DNA from: VAZQ01 sp963739385
GTDB taxonomy: Bacteria; Pseudomonadota; Alphaproteobacteria; Rhizobiales; Xanthobacteraceae
Length of the DNA: 64,000 nt
Direction: 5' to 3'
NCBI GenBank assembly: GCA_963739385.1
Contig: CAVUAI010000060.1
Coordinates: forward strand, 1-64,000
Below, one piece after another: positions 60,886-64,000 of this stretch. The translations under genes were made by a program, and so were the position numbers. Position 1 is the stretch's first letter; every line of letters begins with the position of its first letter. The notes under the pieces are model-generated. The model was not told where the DNA came from, did no database searches, and worked only from the letters and a program-made list of their open reading frames with translations.

Positions 60886-62172
60886 CTAGTCCAGTCGCCA
60901 GAGGGAAAGCGGGGTGGCGTAACCTTTGACCGAAGCGGTCAGCGGCTTCGCGCTGCCGCGCGCCTCGCCGAGCGCCTGGCCCACTGCGTCGGAGACGAGC
61001 AGGCGCGAGCCGAACTCCTTGTTGAGCTGCTCGATCCGCGCCGCGAGATTCACCACGTCGCCCATGATGGTGAATTCCTTGCGCCGCGGCGAGCCCACAT
61101 TGCCGGTCACGGCCACGCCGGCGTGCAAACCGATTCCGACGCGCAGCCGCCACTCGCCGTCGGTCAGGTCCAGCCGGTCGACCTCGGCGAGGATGTCGCG
61201 CGCCGCCGCAACGGCATGAACCGCCGCCTTCGGATCATCGAGCGGCGCGCCGAACATGGCCATGAAGCCGTCGCCGAGGAACTTGTTGATGATCCCGTGA
61301 TGGCGATCGACCGCGTCGATCATGAACTCAAAGGCGCGGTTGAGGAGATCGACGACCTGCTGCGGCGGACGGGTACGCGCGTAAGCGGTGAAATCGCGGA
61401 TATCGAGGAACATCACGCAGATTTCGCGCAGCTCGCCGGCCGAGTTGGCGGGCCGGTCGAGCAGGCGCTCGACGACCGCCGCTGAGACGTGCTGTCCGAA
61501 CAGGTTGGTCAGGTGCTCGCGCGCCGTGGCCTCCTCGACTGCGCGCTCGAACTTGCTGCGCAGGCGCATGCCGACGAGCCCGGCGACGACGCCGACGACC
61601 ACCATCGTGACCGCCTTGGTGATGTGAAAGAACGGCGACAGTACCAGGTCGGCGCTGTGGGTCGACAGCGGCAGCAACGCCATCGCCAGGCCCATGTATT
61701 CGATCGCCGCAACCAGTCCGGTGAATGCCGGCAGCACGAAGTCGAGCCGGAGCGTCGCGGCGACGATGAACAGGAAGTAGAGCATGGACGGCCAGGCGCT
61801 GAACGCCAGCGTCGGGCCGCCATAGTGGTTCGCCGACCACAGGATGAGCGTCGGCAGGCTGGTTTCGACCACTGCATTGGCGAAACGTGCCGCGCCCGGC
61901 ATTCCTTTGCCGCGCGCGATGCGCAACCCGAGAACCAGTTGCACCGTGAGCTCGTAGGCGAGGAACGGGCCCAGCAGGACGATCGGAAGCCACCACGGGA
62001 CCGGCTTGATGAAGAGGTGTTGCAGGGCGTCGCCGGGCAACCCGAAAAACGCCACCAGCAGCACCAGCAGGACGGCAAGGGCGACGGCCAGCACGCGCAT
62101 GCGAAGCAGCTCGCTGGCGGCGATCTCCGCGGACAGCGCGCGCGCAAACGAGTTGGCCTCGGTGCTGGGCAT
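60886..62172 (-). CDS. membrane-bound class III adenylate/guanylate cyclase
   Basis: The 428-residue protein has an N-terminal membrane domain of about six helices (VLAVALAVLLVLLVAFFGLP through VVVGVVAGLVGMRL) and a C-terminal cyclase domain. There, ICVMFLDIRDFTAYARTRPP and NKFLGDGFMAMFG hold the metal aspartates. VGIGLHAGVAVTGNVGSPRR and IMGDVVNLAARIEQLNKEFG hold the transition-state Asn and Arg. It makes cAMP or cGMP. The adjoining gene carries a cyclic-nucleotide-binding domain. Confidence 0.92.
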   Translation of the reverse strand: MPSTEANSFARALSAEIAASELLRMRVLAVALAVLLVLLVAFFGLPGDALQHLFIKPVPWWLPIVLLGPFLAYELTVQLVLGLRIARGKGMPGAARFANAVVETSLPTLILWSANHYGGPTLAFSAWPSMLYFLFIVAATLRLDFVLPAFTGLVAAIEYMGLAMALLPLSTHSADLVLSPFFHITKAVTMVVVGVVAGLVGMRLRSKFERAVEEATAREHLTNLFGQHVSAAVVERLLDRPANSAGELREICVMFLDIRDFTAYARTRPPQQVVDLLNRAFEFMIDAVDRHHGIINKFLGDGFMAMFGAPLDDPKAAVHAVAAARDILAEVDRLDLTDGEWRLRVGIGLHAGVAVTGNVGSPRRKEFTIMGDVVNLAARIEQLNKEFGSRLLVSDAVGQALGEARGSAKPLTASVKGYATPLSLWRLD

Positions 62173-62444
62173 CCGTCTTCCATCGGCCCTGAAGAGACGC
62201 CCTGCGGGCGCAGGTGCGATCCATGGCGGCCTGGTATCTTACCCAGGGCGCTTCTGAGAGGTCCATCGATGTCCACCAAGCGGGCGCGTTCGCAGCCCAC
62301 AGGCAGACTCATGCTGCACACGACGTGAAAAGGCGGCGTCGCCTTGCGCGATCGCCTCAAGGCCCGAGCGCACTGACAACACCGGCCAAGAACGCGGATG
62401 GGTCGCGTTCAAACCCGCTGGCATGAGCGCACCGCGGGCTTCGG

Positions 62445-64000
62445 CTATCGCTGCAGAACCTCGATGGCGCGGTTGGCAAAACTCAGCCGTTCCGCCATCA
62501 CCCTGACCACGTAGGCGAGCAACGCCTGCAACAGCGCCGGATTGGTGTCTCGCACCTGCTCGAATGCGTCGGCTTTGAGAACGTAGAGTACGCTCGCCAC
62601 CTCGGCCTCGATGGTCGCGCTGCGCGCCTGGCCGGCGATGAGGCCCATTTCGCCGATCGTGGTATGCGGTCCGAGGCTGCGCACGCGAACCTTGGGCCTG
62701 TTGCCCCCGTTCACCACGACGCTGACGCGGCCCTCGAGGATGAAGAGCATGGAGTCGGCGGCGTCGCCCTGGCGAACGATGGTTTCTCCGGCGGCGACTT
62801 CGACCCGGTGGCACTCCTTTGCCAGTTGATGGGCGTGCTCGGCGCCGACCATCTGAACCAGCCATGCAAGCAGCGACCTTGACTTCGCTTCCGGGGGCCC
62901 GGTGCGCCTTGATGATTTCGTTCTCGCACTGCTCGAGCGCGTGATCGAGGTCGCTCACGACCAGCACGTCGTCGGAGATCACGCCGGTGATCCGGAAGGC
63001 GCTCTCGATCTCGCGCGTCATGTTCACCAGCGCCAGTCGCGTCCCGCAGCCGTCCGCCGCCTGCTTGATCTGCCTGAAGCTGTTGGTGGCCGACGAATCG
63101 ATCCCGGTCACCAGTCGCAGATCGAACAGGAGAAAGCGGCAATGCGGCCGCGCCGCGAGCAGGGCCTTGACGTGCTGATGCAGCCGGCTGGCCGAGCCGA
63201 AGAACAGGTAACCGTGCAGGCTCAAGCCTTGCAGCTCATCGCCATGATCCGTCAGCACCGCGAGCTCGTCCGGCCCGCGGTCGAGCGACGAGTGATACTC
63301 GGAGCCGTCGAAGCTGAATTTGATCACGGGGATCCGGCTGGCACTGAACGCGAACGTGGCGCAGCCGATCACGACCCCGATTAGGAGGCCGGCCACGAAT
63401 CCCCAGGTGACGATGATGAGTGCGATCCCGAGCAGGGACAGATATTCGATGAGCGCAAGCCGGCGCGCCGAATCGACAAGCCACCGATAGAGCAGATCGG
63501 CCCCCAGGTAGAACAGCAGCCCGCCCAATACGCATTTGGGCACGTAGCCGAGAAAGCTTGCATCGACCGCAAGGACCGCCGCCGAGACCGCAGCGACCGT
63601 CATTGCCGAGAGGCGCCCGGTTGCGCCGGCGAGGTGATTGACGGTCGTGCGGCTCAGTGACGTGACGCTGATGTAGCCGCCCAGCGCCGCTATGATGAGA
63701 TTGGCAATGCCGTTGGATTTGAGCTCGTGATCGAGATCGGCCTCTCGCCGCGCGGTAAGCTCGATGCCGGTGGTGTTGAGCAGGAGCGTGATCGCGACCA
63801 CGAATACGACCGAAAGGATGTCGCCGGACAGCGCGGGGAGCATTTCCCAGGGAAATCGGCGCAGCTCGTCGCCCTGCCAGGGCGCCGCCAGCCCGACGTT
63901 CGATTGCGGGGCGAACATCCAGCCGCTGGCCTGCGCCTCGGCGAGCGGGATCCCGAACGCCGGCAGCACGAGATGGACCGCCACCGTGGCAGTCACCAGC
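62445..64000 (-). pseudogene. SulP-family anion transporter with STAS and cyclic-nucleotide-binding domains, frameshifted and cut by the window end
   Basis: The N-terminus lies beyond 64000. Visible are SulP helices (LSVVFVVAITLLLNTTGIEL, ISVTSLSRTTVNHLAGATGR) and a STAS domain (CRFLLFDLRLVTGIDSSATN). After STAS, one extra base at about 62879-62880 shifts the frame. The true tail LLAWLVQMVGAEHAHQLAKE then reads in another frame: a cyclic-nucleotide-binding domain (VEVAAGETIVRQGDAADSML, LGPHTTIGEMGLIAGQARSA) ending at 62445. In the present frame the protein ends in unrelated residues at 62239. It may be a real truncation or a sequencing error. Confidence 0.8.

Noticed and set aside
1..64000. 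CRISPR arrays, tRNA and rRNA genes
   Set aside because: No regularly spaced repeats of 20-40 bp, no cas genes and no tRNA or rRNA features were seen by eye; a search program would be decisive.

Overview
The window is GC-rich DNA from an alphaproteobacterium, most probably a member of the Hyphomicrobiales close to Bradyrhizobium or its relatives. That placement is an inference from gene content: many orphan periplasmic binding proteins of the ABC_sub_bind and Bug (tripartite tricarboxylate) types, an RHH_4 regulator, small exported peptides, and a HxlR/MATE/MaoC/PanE style of chromosome. No rRNA, tRNA or CRISPR array was seen.

Region 1 (1-9 kb) is accessory. It has an IS605-type TnpB with a candidate guide-RNA end, a frameshifted porin-like gene, and decayed phage-like modules: two minus-strand relics, a broken helix-turn-helix gene, then a chain of genes with overlapping starts (TSCPD-like, HTH, small proteins) and a chimeric ORF. 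Region 2 (9-16.2 kb) is a tandem array of six ABC_sub_bind receptors with no permease or ATPase. Most neighbours overlap by ATGA or GTGA, and four of six are broken. An IS110 element sits exactly at one gene-gene overlap. Its edges can be read from empty paralogous sites, it has CT at both ends, and its 188-nt leader contains short sequences matching both target halves and both element ends, as a bridge RNA should. Two empty copies of the same 13-bp target remain in the window.

Region 3 (16.5-25.3 kb) holds an exported peptide gene under a CRP-like site, then a mobile block. In the block are a truncated RHH_4 gene, a frameshifted serine recombinase, terminase genes, an Xre/RES toxin-antitoxin pair with two operators, and a second TSCPD-containing operon. 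That operon ends in an AAA ATPase fused in frame to the truncated remains of a chromosomal alkaline phosphatase. Region 4 (25.3-30 kb) continues with the phosphatase remnant, PepSY-like exported proteins, a Nudix hydrolase and an orphan PstS.

Region 5 (30-48 kb) is ordinary chromosome with intact genes: HxlR-MATE-PanE-dienelactone hydrolase; MaoC and a FAD oxidoreductase; a catabolic run RidA-Bug-amidohydrolase-MetE-like; a metallo-beta-lactamase-fold enzyme; an LVIVD-repeat protein; an acyl-CoA-dehydrogenase-type oxygenase; and Bug plus Asp/Glu racemase. Region 6 (48-52 kb) is a very decayed gene of about 1,100 codons with one stop and about seven frame changes, next to an IS481 fragment. 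Region 7 (52-64 kb) is chromosome again: MmgE/PrpD with two binding proteins, glyoxalase I, carbonic anhydrase, an outer-membrane barrel, another Bug receptor, a membrane adenylate/guanylate cyclase and, running off the end, a SulP-STAS transporter whose cyclic-nucleotide-binding tail is out of frame. Broken genes are concentrated in the accessory regions, which argues for real decay rather than general sequencing error.
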